Shown: positions 1-7,621 of the stretch, in pieces
Layout: each line of letters opens with the position of its first letter
How positions within the stretch are numbered: position 1 is the stretch's first letter
NCBI GenBank assembly: GCA_913055785.1
Contig: CAJXLJ010000008.1
Span: 1-64,000, forward strand
Direction: 5' to 3'
DNA from: an uncultured Parvularculaceae bacterium
Lineage (GTDB): Bacteria > Pseudomonadota > Alphaproteobacteria > Caulobacterales > Parvularculaceae
DNA length: 64,000 bases
Made by a program: the position numbers and the translations under genes
Notes under the pieces: model-generated
Database searches by the model: none
What the model was told of the DNA's origin: nothing
The model's input: the letters and a program-made list of their open reading frames with translations, nothing else

Positions 1-2
1 CC

Positions 3-1103
3 GAAGGGCGGGCGACCATCGCCGCGCTCGGCGACGAGGCCGCCGCGGTTCCGGAACGCGGCGGGCTCGCCGAGCGCCTGATCGAGGGCAAGAACAACCG
101 CGATACCGTCCGGGCCTTCTCAGTGCGCATCCTGTCGCTGGCCAAGTCGGAATTCGTCGCCAACGTGCTGGCGGCGGTCGCGGTCGCCAGCATCGGCGTC
201 TATCTCGGCGACAAGGCGATCAACGGCGAAATGCCGCTGGCGCTCGTCGTCGCCTTCTTCGTGCTGCTCCGGCTGGCGGTCAACGGCCTGACCAGCGTCG
301 CCGTCTCGCTGACGACCTACGCGCGCTTCTACGAAGTGGTGCGCAACGGTTACGAGTATCTGACAAGCCCGGTGCCGCGGCCCGACAAGGTCAACGGACG
401 GCCGGCGCTGCATGTCCCCGCCGGGGCGGACCCGGTGCCGGGCGCGCTCGACGACGACGTGCCCGTCGCGCGCGGGGTGCCGGTCGCGGTGATCTCGCCG
501 GCGACGCTGAACCGCTACACCCAGTACTTCCATGTGCTGGCGCTGACCCAGAAGCTGCGGCAGGCCGCACGGTCGCGGCTGAACGCCGCCGCCCTGCGTT
601 GTACCGCTGCGCTTACAGAGCCGGAGAACCTGAAACAGCAGGGACTTCTGGCGCTCGACCAGGCCGAACTCACGAAGCGAATCGCCGGCACGCCGATTGC
701 GGAACTCGCGCCCGATGCCGGGACGATCCAGGCAGCGGCAAAGGACCCGTCCGCGGTTTCGGGCGCGGACCGGGCCCGCATCGCACTGCTTGCCGCGGTG
801 CTGTCGCCGGCCGAACTGATCATCATGGACCCCGACCTGCTGGCAACGCTTCCGGAGAAGGCCCGCGGGGCCTGGCTCGAGAGCCTTTCGGGCCGGTTCC
901 TGGCGGTCGCCTACCGGCTCGATGCGTTCCACGGCTGCCGGCTGGGCGAGATCCACGCCGTCTTCATGGACTACGAGCGCGCCGTCGCCGTGGTGAAGGC
1001 GGAAGATGCCGTTAAAGCGGCGCCCGTCGTCGCCGCAGGGCTCAAGGCGGCGAAGGACGAGGAGCCCGACGAGGACGATCTGGAAGAAGAGGGCCAGGTG
1101 TGA
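3..1103 (+). CDS. ABC exporter-like protein with degenerate ATPase domain (5' partial)
   Basis: The frame is open to the left edge, so the N-terminus is missing; the GTG at 123 is probably internal. The first ~140 visible residues contain hydrophobic helices like the last part of a type-I ABC exporter membrane domain. The rest has the layout of an ABC ATPase, but the catalytic residues are gone. There is no GxxGxGKS/T (ISPATLNRYT sits in that place), the signature is reduced to VSGADRAR, Walker B is LIIMDP with Pro instead of the catalytic Glu, and the H-loop His is replaced (AYRL). An acidic tail ends the protein. By family knowledge an intact version would couple ATP hydrolysis to export; this one probably cannot. 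A structural or regulatory role, or decay, are both possible. Confidence 0.6.
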   Translation, partial: EGRATIAALGDEAAAVPERGGLAERLIEGKNNRDTVRAFSVRILSLAKSEFVANVLAAVAVASIGVYLGDKAINGEMPLALVVAFFVLLRLAVNGLTSVAVSLTTYARFYEVVRNGYEYLTSPVPRPDKVNGRPALHVPAGADPVPGALDDDVPVARGVPVAVISPATLNRYTQYFHVLALTQKLRQAARSRLNAAALRCTAALTEPENLKQQGLLALDQAELTKRIAGTPIAELAPDAGTIQAAAKDPSAVSGADRARIALLAAVLSPAELIIMDPDLLATLPEKARGAWLESLSGRFLAVAYRLDAFHGCRLGEIHAVFMDYERAVAVVKAEDAVKAAPVVAAGLKAAKDEEPDEDDLEEEGQV

Positions 1104-1110
1104 TTTCTAA

Positions 1111-1299
1111 TCAGGTTGTTCCAGCGAAGGCCAAATCTGGGATTGTGCGGTTCGGGCTAGCGTGAGGCCTGTCGTGGTTGTATCGAGGGAGTTCTCTTGA
1201 CAGGTTGGCGTCTCTGCTGCCGGAGAAGAAAGAGGGAATCGCGTAGACCCATTTCCGAAGCGTTGTCTGGAAGGACCGCTCTGCCTTGCCGCCGGTCAT
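1111..1299 (-). pseudogene. IS481-family transposase C-terminal remnant
   Basis: The minus-strand frame contains GGKAERSFQTTLRKW and, further on, PRYNHDRPHASPNRT. These match the conserved end of IS481-type DDE transposases (NGKAERFIQTTLREW... and YNWHRPHGSL...), from just around the catalytic Glu to the C-terminus. Only about 60 residues remain and the upstream catalytic core is absent, so this is a scrap of an insertion sequence. It lies between the ABC-like gene and the GntR regulator, which fits past rearrangement on this side of the window. I saw no terminal inverted repeats. Confidence 0.6.
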
Positions 1300-1406
1300 C
1301 CGTCATCGAACCTGCCGCTCGTCTCGCAATTGGAGTTTGAAATGTCCCGCGGACCCAACTGCTCGCGGCGTTGACCGCCTCAAACATCATATGTTTACCT
1401 CGCCTC

Positions 1407-2150
1407 ATGAGCGAGATAATCTACTACGATCTCAAACAGGCGACCGGACCGGTCCCCAGCATGGCGACGCAGGTCGCCGGCGAGATCGGACGCCTGATCG
1501 TCTCGTCGGCCTATGCGCCCGGTCAGCTCGTCGAGGACGAAGTCTCGCTCGCGGAGCGGTATCAGGTCAGCCGCTCCGTCATTCGCGATGCCGTCAAGAT
1601 CCTCGTCGGGAAGGGGCTTCTGGAGGTGCGCCGGGGAATCGGCACCCGCGTCAGGTCGCGGCAAAGCTGGGGGCTGCTCGACGACGACGTCCTTGCATGG
1701 GCGCTGTCCGCGCCGCCGGATGCCGACATGCTTCGGAAGCTGATGGATGTCCGCCGGATCTTCGAGCCGAAGGCCGCGCGCTGGGCGGCCGAGAACGCGT
1801 CCACGGAGGCGCGGGGCGATATCGAGGCGGCCATGTGCGCAATGGAAGCCGAACAGGGATCGGTCGAGAGCTTCGTCGGCGCAGATGCCCGATTTCACCG
1901 TTCGATCCTGCGGGCGACCGGAAACGAATTCCTGATGGCGCTCGAAGGCGTCATATATTCCACGCTGCTGAGCAGCATCAGACTGACGAACGCAGACCCG
2001 CGTGACAATAGTACTTCGGTTCCATTCCATAGAGAGGTCTGCGATGCAATTATCGCTGCTGACGGCCGCCAGGCAGAATACTTGATGGAGCAACTATTGC
2101 TGGATGCCGGAAAGCGTTTGGACGAACGTGTTTCGTTGAATAAGAATTGA
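1407..2150 (+). CDS. GntR family regulator, FadR subfamily (FCD domain)
   Basis: This encodes a transcription factor of about 247 residues. The N-terminal winged helix is recognisable by SLAERYQVSRSVIRDAVKIL followed by the wing RRGIGTRV. The helical C-terminal FCD domain has the usual metal/ligand positions (D-x-R-F-H near VGADARFHRSIL and a later HREVCDAI). It lies directly upstream of the TRAP receptor gene in the same direction and probably controls that transporter in response to a sugar acid or carboxylate, as DgoR/UxuR-type regulators do; this is inference. I chose the ATG giving MSEIIYYDL; a TTG 36 bases upstream is also in frame. No strong ribosome binding site is visible. Confidence 0.8.
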   Translation: MSEIIYYDLKQATGPVPSMATQVAGEIGRLIVSSAYAPGQLVEDEVSLAERYQVSRSVIRDAVKILVGKGLLEVRRGIGTRVRSRQSWGLLDDDVLAWALSAPPDADMLRKLMDVRRIFEPKAARWAAENASTEARGDIEAAMCAMEAEQGSVESFVGADARFHRSILRATGNEFLMALEGVIYSTLLSSIRLTNADPRDNSTSVPFHREVCDAIIAADGRQAEYLMEQLLLDAGKRLDERVSLNKN

Positions 2151-2272
2151 GGGAACACAAACCCGGACTCAACCGGGCCTACTGACTTCGGTTCGAGCGT
2201 TCCGCTCTGCCGCCAAGACCGCCTCGCCGTCTCACGGCGCGGCAAACGAAGAGAAACCTTTGGGAGGACTTA

Positions 2273-3304
2273 ATGCTCAGAACACTGTCGAAGGCACTGC
2301 TGATCGGTGCTGCAAGCCTGTCCGTGGCCGCGCTGTCGGTCACAGCCGTCTCTGCCGCCCAGACAAAGCTGCGTATCCAGACGCACTACGCGCCGGAAAC
2401 GCCGTCGGGCAAACTGCTCGCCGAATATGTCGACAACATCCAGGTCATGTCGAACGGCGAGATCGAAGTGGAGATGTTCTACTCCTCGTCCGTCGTGAAA
2501 TCGGTCGAGACCTTCGATGCGGCGGCAACCGGAATTCTGGATTGCGACGCGACCGGCGGCGCCTATCAGACCGGTAAGAACCCGGCATTCCAGTTCGTCG
2601 GCGACATCATGGGCGGCTACGGAACGCCGGTTCAGCAGCTTTCCTGGCTGTATTACGGCGGTGGCATGGAAGCCGCGCAGGAGCTGTACAACAAGTACGA
2701 CATGCAGCTTGTCGGCTGGATCGTCTACGGCCAGGAATCGCTTGCGTCCACCAAGCCGATCGCCGGCATCGAGGACCTGAAGGACTGGAAGTTCCGCTCG
2801 CCGCCCGGCATGGAAACGAAGATCTTCGAGAAGCTCGGCGCCAAGCCGATCGTGATGGACTTCACCGAAATCTTCACCGCGCTTGAGTCGGGCATCATCG
2901 ACGGTGCGGACGCCTCGGGCATCGCCAACAATGTCGGTCTGGGTCTCTATGACATCGCCGACTATGCGAACTTCCCCGGCTTCCACTCCATGCCGTCCGA
3001 CCACATCGCCTGCAACAAGGCGGTCTGGGACGCCATGCCCGAGCACCATCGCCGCATCATGTCGACGGCCATCGGCGATCTGGCGCTGAAGAGCGCCCTG
3101 ACCTTCGAAAAGAAGAACGCCGAAGCCGTTGCCGATCTGAAGGCGAAGGGCATCACCGTGTCGGCATGGTCGGAAGAGGATATGCAGACGTTCCGCGATG
3201 CGGCCCAGGCAACCTGGCCGGAATTCGCCACGACGCCTGAAGCCAAGGCCCTCGTCGACGCGCATATCGCCTATCTCACCCAGCTCGGCCTGGTGAAGAA
3301 GTAA
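2273..3304 (+). CDS. dctP: TRAP transporter solute-binding protein (DctP family)
   Basis: This is a periplasmic receptor of 343 residues with a Sec signal peptide (hydrophobic segment after MLRTLSK, cleavage near VSAAQTK). The family is recognised by the hinge region KDWKFRSPPGMETKIF, which contains the carboxylate-binding Arg, followed by GAKPIVMDFTEIFTALESG and GADAS. Such receptors deliver organic acids to the DctQM membrane pair. The start is well supported by GGGAGG seven bases upstream of ATG. A strong stem-loop follows the gene, before dctQ. The sequence does not reveal the substrate; aromatic-like contacts near the hinge resemble the DctP7/TakP group that binds 2-oxo acids. Confidence 0.88.
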   Translation: MLRTLSKALLIGAASLSVAALSVTAVSAAQTKLRIQTHYAPETPSGKLLAEYVDNIQVMSNGEIEVEMFYSSSVVKSVETFDAAATGILDCDATGGAYQTGKNPAFQFVGDIMGGYGTPVQQLSWLYYGGGMEAAQELYNKYDMQLVGWIVYGQESLASTKPIAGIEDLKDWKFRSPPGMETKIFEKLGAKPIVMDFTEIFTALESGIIDGADASGIANNVGLGLYDIADYANFPGFHSMPSDHIACNKAVWDAMPEHHRRIMSTAIGDLALKSALTFEKKNAEAVADLKAKGITVSAWSEEDMQTFRDAAQATWPEFATTPEAKALVDAHIAYLTQLGLVKK

Positions 3305-3317
3305 GCCGAAACCCTGT

Positions 3318-3341
3318 TCCGGCCGGCCAAGGCCGGCCGGA
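3318..3341 (+). terminator. Stem-loop between dctP and dctQ
   Basis: There is a near-perfect 11-bp GC-only inverted repeat (TCCGGCCGGCC, AA, then its complement) just downstream of dctP, without a T-run. Such hairpins between receptor and membrane-subunit genes commonly stabilise the receptor mRNA or partly terminate transcription, so that receptor exceeds permease. The role here is inferred. Confidence 0.55.
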
Positions 3342-3474
3342 CAACTACGAAAGCCCGTGCGGTCGTTGCCGCGCGGGCAGACGGATTGCTGACGCCACCG
3401 ATCGCGGGCTTTTGCGGATCGCGGACACCGGCGGGCCGATGCGATGACGGCGCTTCGCGACCAGGGAGGGGGAT

Positions 3475-4140
3475 ATGGTTGAGAACGAACGCTCGGGGCC
3501 GGTCGACTGGGTAACCTGGACCTTCAGCCGTGTTGCGATGTGGGCCCCGGCGGCCGTCGTCGCCATCATCTTCTACGAAGTCTTCATGCGTTACGTGCTG
3601 TTCAAGCCGACGCTGTGGGCCAACGAGATGTCGCTGTGGATCGGCGGGGCGATCTACGTGACCTCGGGGCTGTACGCGATGCAGCAGCGCAGCCACATCC
3701 GTATCTACATCATCTATGACATCATGCCCCGCTGGGCGCAGAAACTGTCCGACTGCATCTCGGTCGCGTTGATCTGGCTTTTTACCATCGCCTTGTTCTG
3801 GGGCGGGTACAACGAAGCCCGCGACAAGCTTTTGCGGATGGAGACTTTCGGGACTGCGTGGGATCCACCCATTCCGGCCACGGTTAAGGTCGGCATTCTC
3901 GTCATCATCGCCATGGTCGTTATGTCGTGGCTGATCGGCTTTAACGTCATCAACCGCCACAACCAGGTGGTCGACATGATCTGGCGCACGCTTCTGGCGC
4001 TCACCGAGCCGGTGCTGCGTCCGATCCGCAATATGCTGCCGGCGATGGGCGGGCTCGATCTTTCGCCGCTCATTCTCCTGCTCGCGATCTTCTTCCTGCA
4101 GGGTATGAACTTCTGGCTGCGCGCGAAAATCGGGGCCTAG
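3475..4140 (+). CDS. DctQ small TRAP permease fused in frame to the C-terminal half of YggT
   Basis: Residues 1 to about 138 are a typical DctQ: four hydrophobic helices, RYVLFKPTLWANEMS after helix 1, and METFGTAWDPPIPATVK near the end. From about residue 139 the protein switches to the YggT family: VVMSWLIGFNVINRHNQVV, then LTEPVLRPIRNMLPAMGG and LDLSPLILLL. YggT and DUF167/YggU are habitual neighbours, and a DUF167 gene follows at once. No dctM follows, although TRAP transporters need one. The frame is therefore a chimera of two unrelated genes, made by recombination or by sequence assembly. Start: ATG preceded by AGGGAGGGGGAT. As a functional DctQ it would be orphaned here. Confidence 0.75.
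   Translation: MVENERSGPVDWVTWTFSRVAMWAPAAVVAIIFYEVFMRYVLFKPTLWANEMSLWIGGAIYVTSGLYAMQQRSHIRIYIIYDIMPRWAQKLSDCISVALIWLFTIALFWGGYNEARDKLLRMETFGTAWDPPIPATVKVGILVIIAMVVMSWLIGFNVINRHNQVVDMIWRTLLALTEPVLRPIRNMLPAMGGLDLSPLILLLAIFFLQGMNFWLRAKIGA
3889..4140 (+). other. YggT-derived segment (5'-truncated yggT)
   Basis: This marks the part of the preceding frame that belongs to YggT, a small membrane protein implicated in osmotic shock tolerance and cell-division/septum integrity in some bacteria. The YggT second half is intact to its stop codon: the LTEPVLRPIR motif, LDLSP and a final hydrophobic helix. Its own start and first helix are missing. The boundary was placed by protein family similarity, not by a visible base signature, and could shift by some 15 bases either way. 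Confidence 0.6.
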
Positions 4141-4142
4141 CG

Positions 4143-4460
4143 ACGGCCGCCTCATTTTTCAGACCATCATCCAAAGGCGCCGACCTATCGCTGCGCGTCA
4201 CGCCCGGCGCGGCGAAAAACGAGATTGCAGGACTGTGGGAAGGCGCCGATGGCGAGCAGCGCCTCGCGGTGAAAGTGACGGCGCCGCCGGACAAGGGCAA
4301 GGCCAACGCCGCTGTCGTGAAGCTTCTTTCAAAAGCGTTGAAGCTGCCGAAGTCGGCGTTCGAAATCACCGCCGGCGAAACCGCGCGATTGAAGACGCTT
4401 CGCATTGACGGCGATGAAAGCGAGCTTGCCTCAAAGCTCCTCGCGCTTATCGAAGCGTGA
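4143..4460 (+). CDS. DUF167 (YggU) family protein
   Basis: This is a small cytosolic protein of the YggU family. The hallmark sequence is the strand LSLRVTPGAAKNEIAG, then VTAPPDKGKANAAV and SGETARLK-like AGETARLKTL. The function is not established in any organism; it is normally encoded next to yggT, as here. The start is a puzzle: no ATG, GTG or TTG lies in frame ahead of the conserved N-terminal strand. An ACG at 4143, two bases after the preceding stop, would give a protein beginning (M)AASFFRPSS of usual length (105 residues). The GTG at 4269 would cut off the first third of the fold. ACG may be a true rare start or a mutated ATG. Confidence 0.6.
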   Translation, partial: TAASFFRPSSKGADLSLRVTPGAAKNEIAGLWEGADGEQRLAVKVTAPPDKGKANAAVVKLLSKALKLPKSAFEITAGETARLKTLRIDGDESELASKLLALIEA

Positions 4461-4503
4461 ATGCGGCGCGGCTTTCGCGCATGAAAGCCGCGCCCTTGCT
4501 CAA

Positions 4504-5543
4504 CTGAGATCGAACCAGGCGTTGGGGTTCGCCGCCTGCGGCGCCGCGCCGATCCCGGCGCCGCGAAAAGCGGCGAGGATCGCGGCGCGGTCCGCGCCCT
4601 TGATGCGCTCGTTTTCCGGTCCGAGCGCTTCGTGAACGACCCACCCGACAACCGGCGCGCGGCGCAGCTCGACAATCGCGACGCCTTTCCCGCCCGCCTC
4701 GGGCGCGTAGCGGTAAAAATACGAGTCGCCGCGCAGTACCCGCCAGAGATAATCGCGGATGCAGTTATCGAACTCCCGCGCCGCCCGGGCGAGGTCCTCG
4801 TAGGAGGCGAGCGGGTGCAAAGCGTCGACTCCGCCGAGAACGAGTTCGCCGGTCGGCGCCGCCGGAAAAGGGACGCGCTCATAGTGCCGCATCACCCATT
4901 CGCGGATGTAATCGGACTCCGCTTTTTCAAGCGAAGCGATGATCTGCCGGTCGGTGAGGTCCGTGCGAATGCGGCGGACAAGTTCGATCGCGAACACCAC
5001 TTCGCTGACATCGCGCCGGCGGCGGATCATTTTCAGAACGCCGCTTGTGCGATAACCGGCGGGCAGACGCGCCAGCACAATCACTTTCCCGCGCGTAATA
5101 GCGGAGAGATGCGCGAGCGTTTTGCGCGCCTGGGCGTCGTTCATCAGCGCCGCAAGGCGTAGATATGTCGCCGGCCGCCAGACGCCGCCCGCAAACTTCG
5201 GCGCGGCTTTCGCCAGCGCGGGGCAAGCCTCGGCGCCGCCAAGCTCGGCGGCGATCGCAAGCTGCACGCGGCGCGAGATGACGCCGTAACTGCGCGCGAA
5301 CGCAGCGAAATGATCGGCGTCGTCGCGCTTCGCGCCCATCAGCGAAACGCAAAGCGCAATGAAGTGCAGCTCCGCGCGGGGGATCGCCAGCACGCGGGCG
5401 CGAATGGCCTCGTTATGGGCGGCGAGCGACGCGATGTAAGGCGTCAGCCAGCCATAGGGGCCGCCCGTTTCGCGCGCGGCGAAGCGGGACGCGTCCGCAA
5501 GATTGCGCACGGCGCGGGACCCCGAAATGTCTTGAAAAGTCAT
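4504..5543 (-). CDS. PcfJ-like / uncharacterised protein
   Basis: This encodes about 346 residues, mostly helical and Arg/Ala-rich, with no signal peptide or membrane segment. Near the C-terminus is an element like the PcfJ-like family of plasmid and phage proteins: DNCIRDYLWRVLRG followed by SYFYRY and VAIVELRR. PcfJ-like proteins have no settled biochemical role, so I assign no function. The gene is transcribed alone, toward yggU, with the stop 40 bases from the end of yggU. Base composition matches the surroundings. Confidence 0.6.
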
Positions 5544-5770
5544 CGGATTTCTCTCTTCGGGTGTTGTGTCAGAAGGCGGCGGGTCGTTCCTGCCGCGCCT
5601 ATCCCGAAGAGAGGCGCGCAGTTCAGACGGGCGATCGCCGGTCGTAAATGCGCTTCGTCATCCATTGCTCCTTGTGCGGCTCATCCGCACGAATTGAGGC
5701 GCGCGGGATAATCGATATGAAATGGGAATGCAAGTGCAAATAAGGCACAGTGAAATTTCAATGCCGTTTA

Positions 5771-5842
5771 TTCCGGCGAAAGCCGGAATCTCTTTCCACG
5801 AGCGAAACCCATTATGAACGAGACCCCGGCCTGCGCCGGGGT
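5771..5842. repeat. REP-like pair of palindromes
   Basis: There are two perfect hairpins 34 bases apart: TTCCGGC-GAAA-GCCGGAA and ACCCCGGC-CTGC-GCCGGGGT. The motif pair resembles the repetitive extragenic palindromes scattered between genes in many alphaproteobacteria. Copy number cannot be judged from one window. Confidence 0.6.
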
Positions 5843-5862
5843 GATCGGAAGAGAGCTTGTGC

Positions 5863-5913
5863 ATCCAGCTCGCTCGTCACGAACGTCGCGTTTTTTTGAA
5901 CGAACAGGAAGCG
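5863..5913 (-). pseudogene. Relic of the 3' end of parE
   Basis: Read on the minus strand, 17 codons align without gaps to the last codons of parE at 8403-8453. I count 39 of 51 bases identical, and the peptide keeps F-x-Q-x-N-A-x-F-V...E-L-D. The parE stop codon is not kept; the frame runs on to a stop at 5812. The relic has the same orientation as parE and lies about 2.5 kb away, beyond rtcB. It is too short to be a gene. Confidence 0.6.
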
Positions 5914-6044
5914 AGTGTCTTGCCTAATAGCCATGTAACTATTGCCGCCCGCTCTTCCTGTTTTCTTTTCTAAATCATGGGACCGGCGGCCTCCCGCAAT
6001 CGCCGCCGGCCCCCGTAAGGGGAGGCGGCGAATTCCGCCTCACC

Positions 6045-7280
6045 CTATCCTTTGACGCACACGACCTGTTTCAGCGTGTGCACGACCTCGACGAGGTCGG
6101 TTTGCGCGGCCATCACGGCGTCGATGTCCTTATAGGCGCCCGGCGTCTCGTCGATGACGCCGCGGTCCTTCCGGCATTCAACGCCTTCTGTCGCAGCGCG
6201 GTGGTCGGCGAGCGTGAAGCTTTGCTTCGCCGCCGTCCGGCTCATCTTCCGGCCCGCGCCGTGCGAACAGGAGCAGAAAGACTGCTCATTGCCGCGCCCG
6301 CGCACGATGTAGGACTTCGCCCCCATCGAGCCCGGAATGATGCCGAGTTCGCCTGCGCCGGCGCGTACCGCACCTTTACGGGTCACCCAGACATCCGCGC
6401 CGAAGTGCCGTTCGCGCGCCACGTAATTGTGGTGGCAATTGACGGCTTCCTTCTCGATGCGGAACTTCGCGACCGATTTCGGCAGGCGGTAACGCAGCGA
6501 CGCAAGTATGCGTTCCATCATCGCCTCGCGGTTTTCACGCGCGAAGTCCTGCGCCCAGTGGACGGCTTCGACATAGTCGGCGAACAGCTCTTCGCCTTCC
6601 TCGAACCAGGCGAGGTCCTTATCCGGCACGCCGTAGCCGCGCTTTAAAAGCGCTTCACGGGCTTCCGAGATGAAGTACGTCCCGATCCGGTTGCCGACGC
6701 CGCGCGAGCCTGAGTGCAGCATCACCCAGACGCGGTTTTCTTCGTCGAGACAAAGCTCGATGAAGTGGTTGCCGGTCCCGAGCGAGCCGAGATGGATCAC
6801 ATGGTTCGCGCCACGGATTTTCGGGTGCTTCTCTTCGATCGCGGTGAGGCGATCGGCGAGACCCGACTCCGTGAAACGCGTTGCAATCGCGTTCGGCACG
6901 CCCTTCATCCAGCCGCCTTTCGCGCCGATTCCGCCATGCGGCACGGAGCGTTCGATGTCCGAGCGGATCGTCGAAAGATCGTCCGGGAGCTGATCGGCGG
7001 TGAGCGACGTGCGCAAGGCCATCATCCCGCAGCCGATGTCGACGCCGACCGCGGCCGGGATGATCGCGCCTTTCGTGGCGATCACCGAACCGACCGTTGC
7101 GCCGCGCCCGAAGTGAACGTCCGGCATCGCGGCGACGTGGCTGTGGATGAAGGGCAGGCGCGCGACATTGGCGAGCTGCATCCGCGCGCTATCCTCCACG
7201 GGCACGCCCTTCACCCAGGCTTTCACCGGCGCGCCGCCGGTTTCCATCGTTTCAAAGTTATCGTTTTCAAGTTCCGCCAT
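6045..7280 (-). CDS. rtcB: RNA-splicing ligase RtcB
   Basis: RtcB seals RNA 2',3'-cyclic phosphate or 3'-phosphate ends to 5'-OH ends, using GTP and Mn2+, in RNA repair. The protein has 411 residues. Visible hallmarks are MPDVHFGRGATVGSV, GVDIGCGM (metal-binding Cys), a HSGSRGVGN segment, NCHHNYV, and the C-terminal CSCSHGAGRKMSR that holds the guanylylated-His loop. The start at 7280 has a textbook ribosome site (AAGGAGGACGTC-ATG). A longer open frame upstream to 7436 only overlaps a small ORF and a terminator and is not used. Upstream on the same strand are that 42-codon ORF and a hairpin terminator, so expression may be controlled by attenuation. I see no RtcA or RtcR nearby. Confidence 0.93.
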   Translation of the reverse strand: MAELENDNFETMETGGAPVKAWVKGVPVEDSARMQLANVARLPFIHSHVAAMPDVHFGRGATVGSVIATKGAIIPAAVGVDIGCGMMALRTSLTADQLPDDLSTIRSDIERSVPHGGIGAKGGWMKGVPNAIATRFTESGLADRLTAIEEKHPKIRGANHVIHLGSLGTGNHFIELCLDEENRVWVMLHSGSRGVGNRIGTYFISEAREALLKRGYGVPDKDLAWFEEGEELFADYVEAVHWAQDFARENREAMMERILASLRYRLPKSVAKFRIEKEAVNCHHNYVARERHFGADVWVTRKGAVRAGAGELGIIPGSMGAKSYIVRGRGNEQSFCSCSHGAGRKMSRTAAKQSFTLADHRAATEGVECRKDRGVIDETPGAYKDIDAVMAAQTDLVEVVHTLKQVVCVKG

Positions 7281-7327
7281 GACGTCCTCCTTTTGGTTGG
7301 CGGGATTAAGCAATTGAATTTGCGCAA

Positions 7328-7364
7328 CAAAAAACCCTCCGGGGCGGGGCCGCGGGAGGGTTCG
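7328..7364 (-). terminator. Intrinsic terminator / attenuator upstream of rtcB
   Basis: On the minus strand AACCCTCC pairs with GGAGGGTT and is followed by six T residues, a classic rho-independent terminator. It lies between the small ORF at 7396-7524 and the rtcB ribosome site, so transcription started upstream must read through it to reach rtcB. Confidence 0.75.
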
Positions 7365-7395
7365 AACGTCCGTCTCCGGATGATGCGGGATTTGT

Positions 7396-7524
7396 TTACC
7401 GCATAAGGACGAACCCCTCCTGACCTGCCGCCTCATAAGCGAACGCGCGCGCGCGTTCGGGCTGCATCTCGTGCAGCTCGGCGCTTGGCTCGTTCCTGAG
7501 GCCTGATGTCGAAGTCGGTTTCAT
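7396..7524 (-). CDS. Small ORF (42 aa) upstream of rtcB
   Basis: This is an ATG-started 42-codon frame with AAAGGATAAGTGAG before the start. The product begins MKPTSTSGLRNEPSAE and includes ELHEMQPERARAFAYEA; it is hydrophilic, without signal peptide, cysteines or metal motif. It ends 31 bases before a strong terminator that precedes rtcB. It could be a small stand-alone protein or a leader peptide for attenuation of rtcB; there is no run of a single amino acid typical of amino-acid attenuators. I do not recognise a family. Confidence 0.45.
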   Translation of the reverse strand: MKPTSTSGLRNEPSAELHEMQPERARAFAYEAAGQEGFVLMR

Positions 7525-7621
7525 CTCACTTATCCTTTTCGCGTGACCATCACGCGTGGGGAGGGGTGAATAAAGAGATTGGCGGGGAAGTCAAGTCAAT
7601 ACGAAAGCAATTCAGCCAACC

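Larger units (their letters stand above)
5544..6044. other. Gene-poor stretch with REP-like palindromes and a parE relic
   Basis: This 500-base stretch has no convincing gene. It contains two adjacent palindromes (5771-5788 and 5823-5842) and a decayed copy of the parE 3' end (5863-5913), listed separately. Near 6000 a C/G-rich imperfect hairpin lies downstream of rtcB and could end its transcript, but it lacks a clear T-run. Confidence 0.5.

Noticed and set aside
120-956. Long minus-strand open frame opposite the ABC-like gene
   Set aside because: It is an Arg-rich low-complexity translation of GC-rich antisense sequence with no family similarity, and the plus-strand frame has ABC-type order and continues through the window edge.
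5812-5934. 40-codon minus-strand ORF containing the parE-like peptide
   Set aside because: Only the parE-like part is recognisable and the rest runs through a REP palindrome; better explained as a relic than as a gene.
7281-7436. N-terminal extension of rtcB
   Set aside because: The extension translates a terminator hairpin and overlaps another ORF; the ATG at 7280 has an excellent ribosome site and is where RtcB similarity begins.
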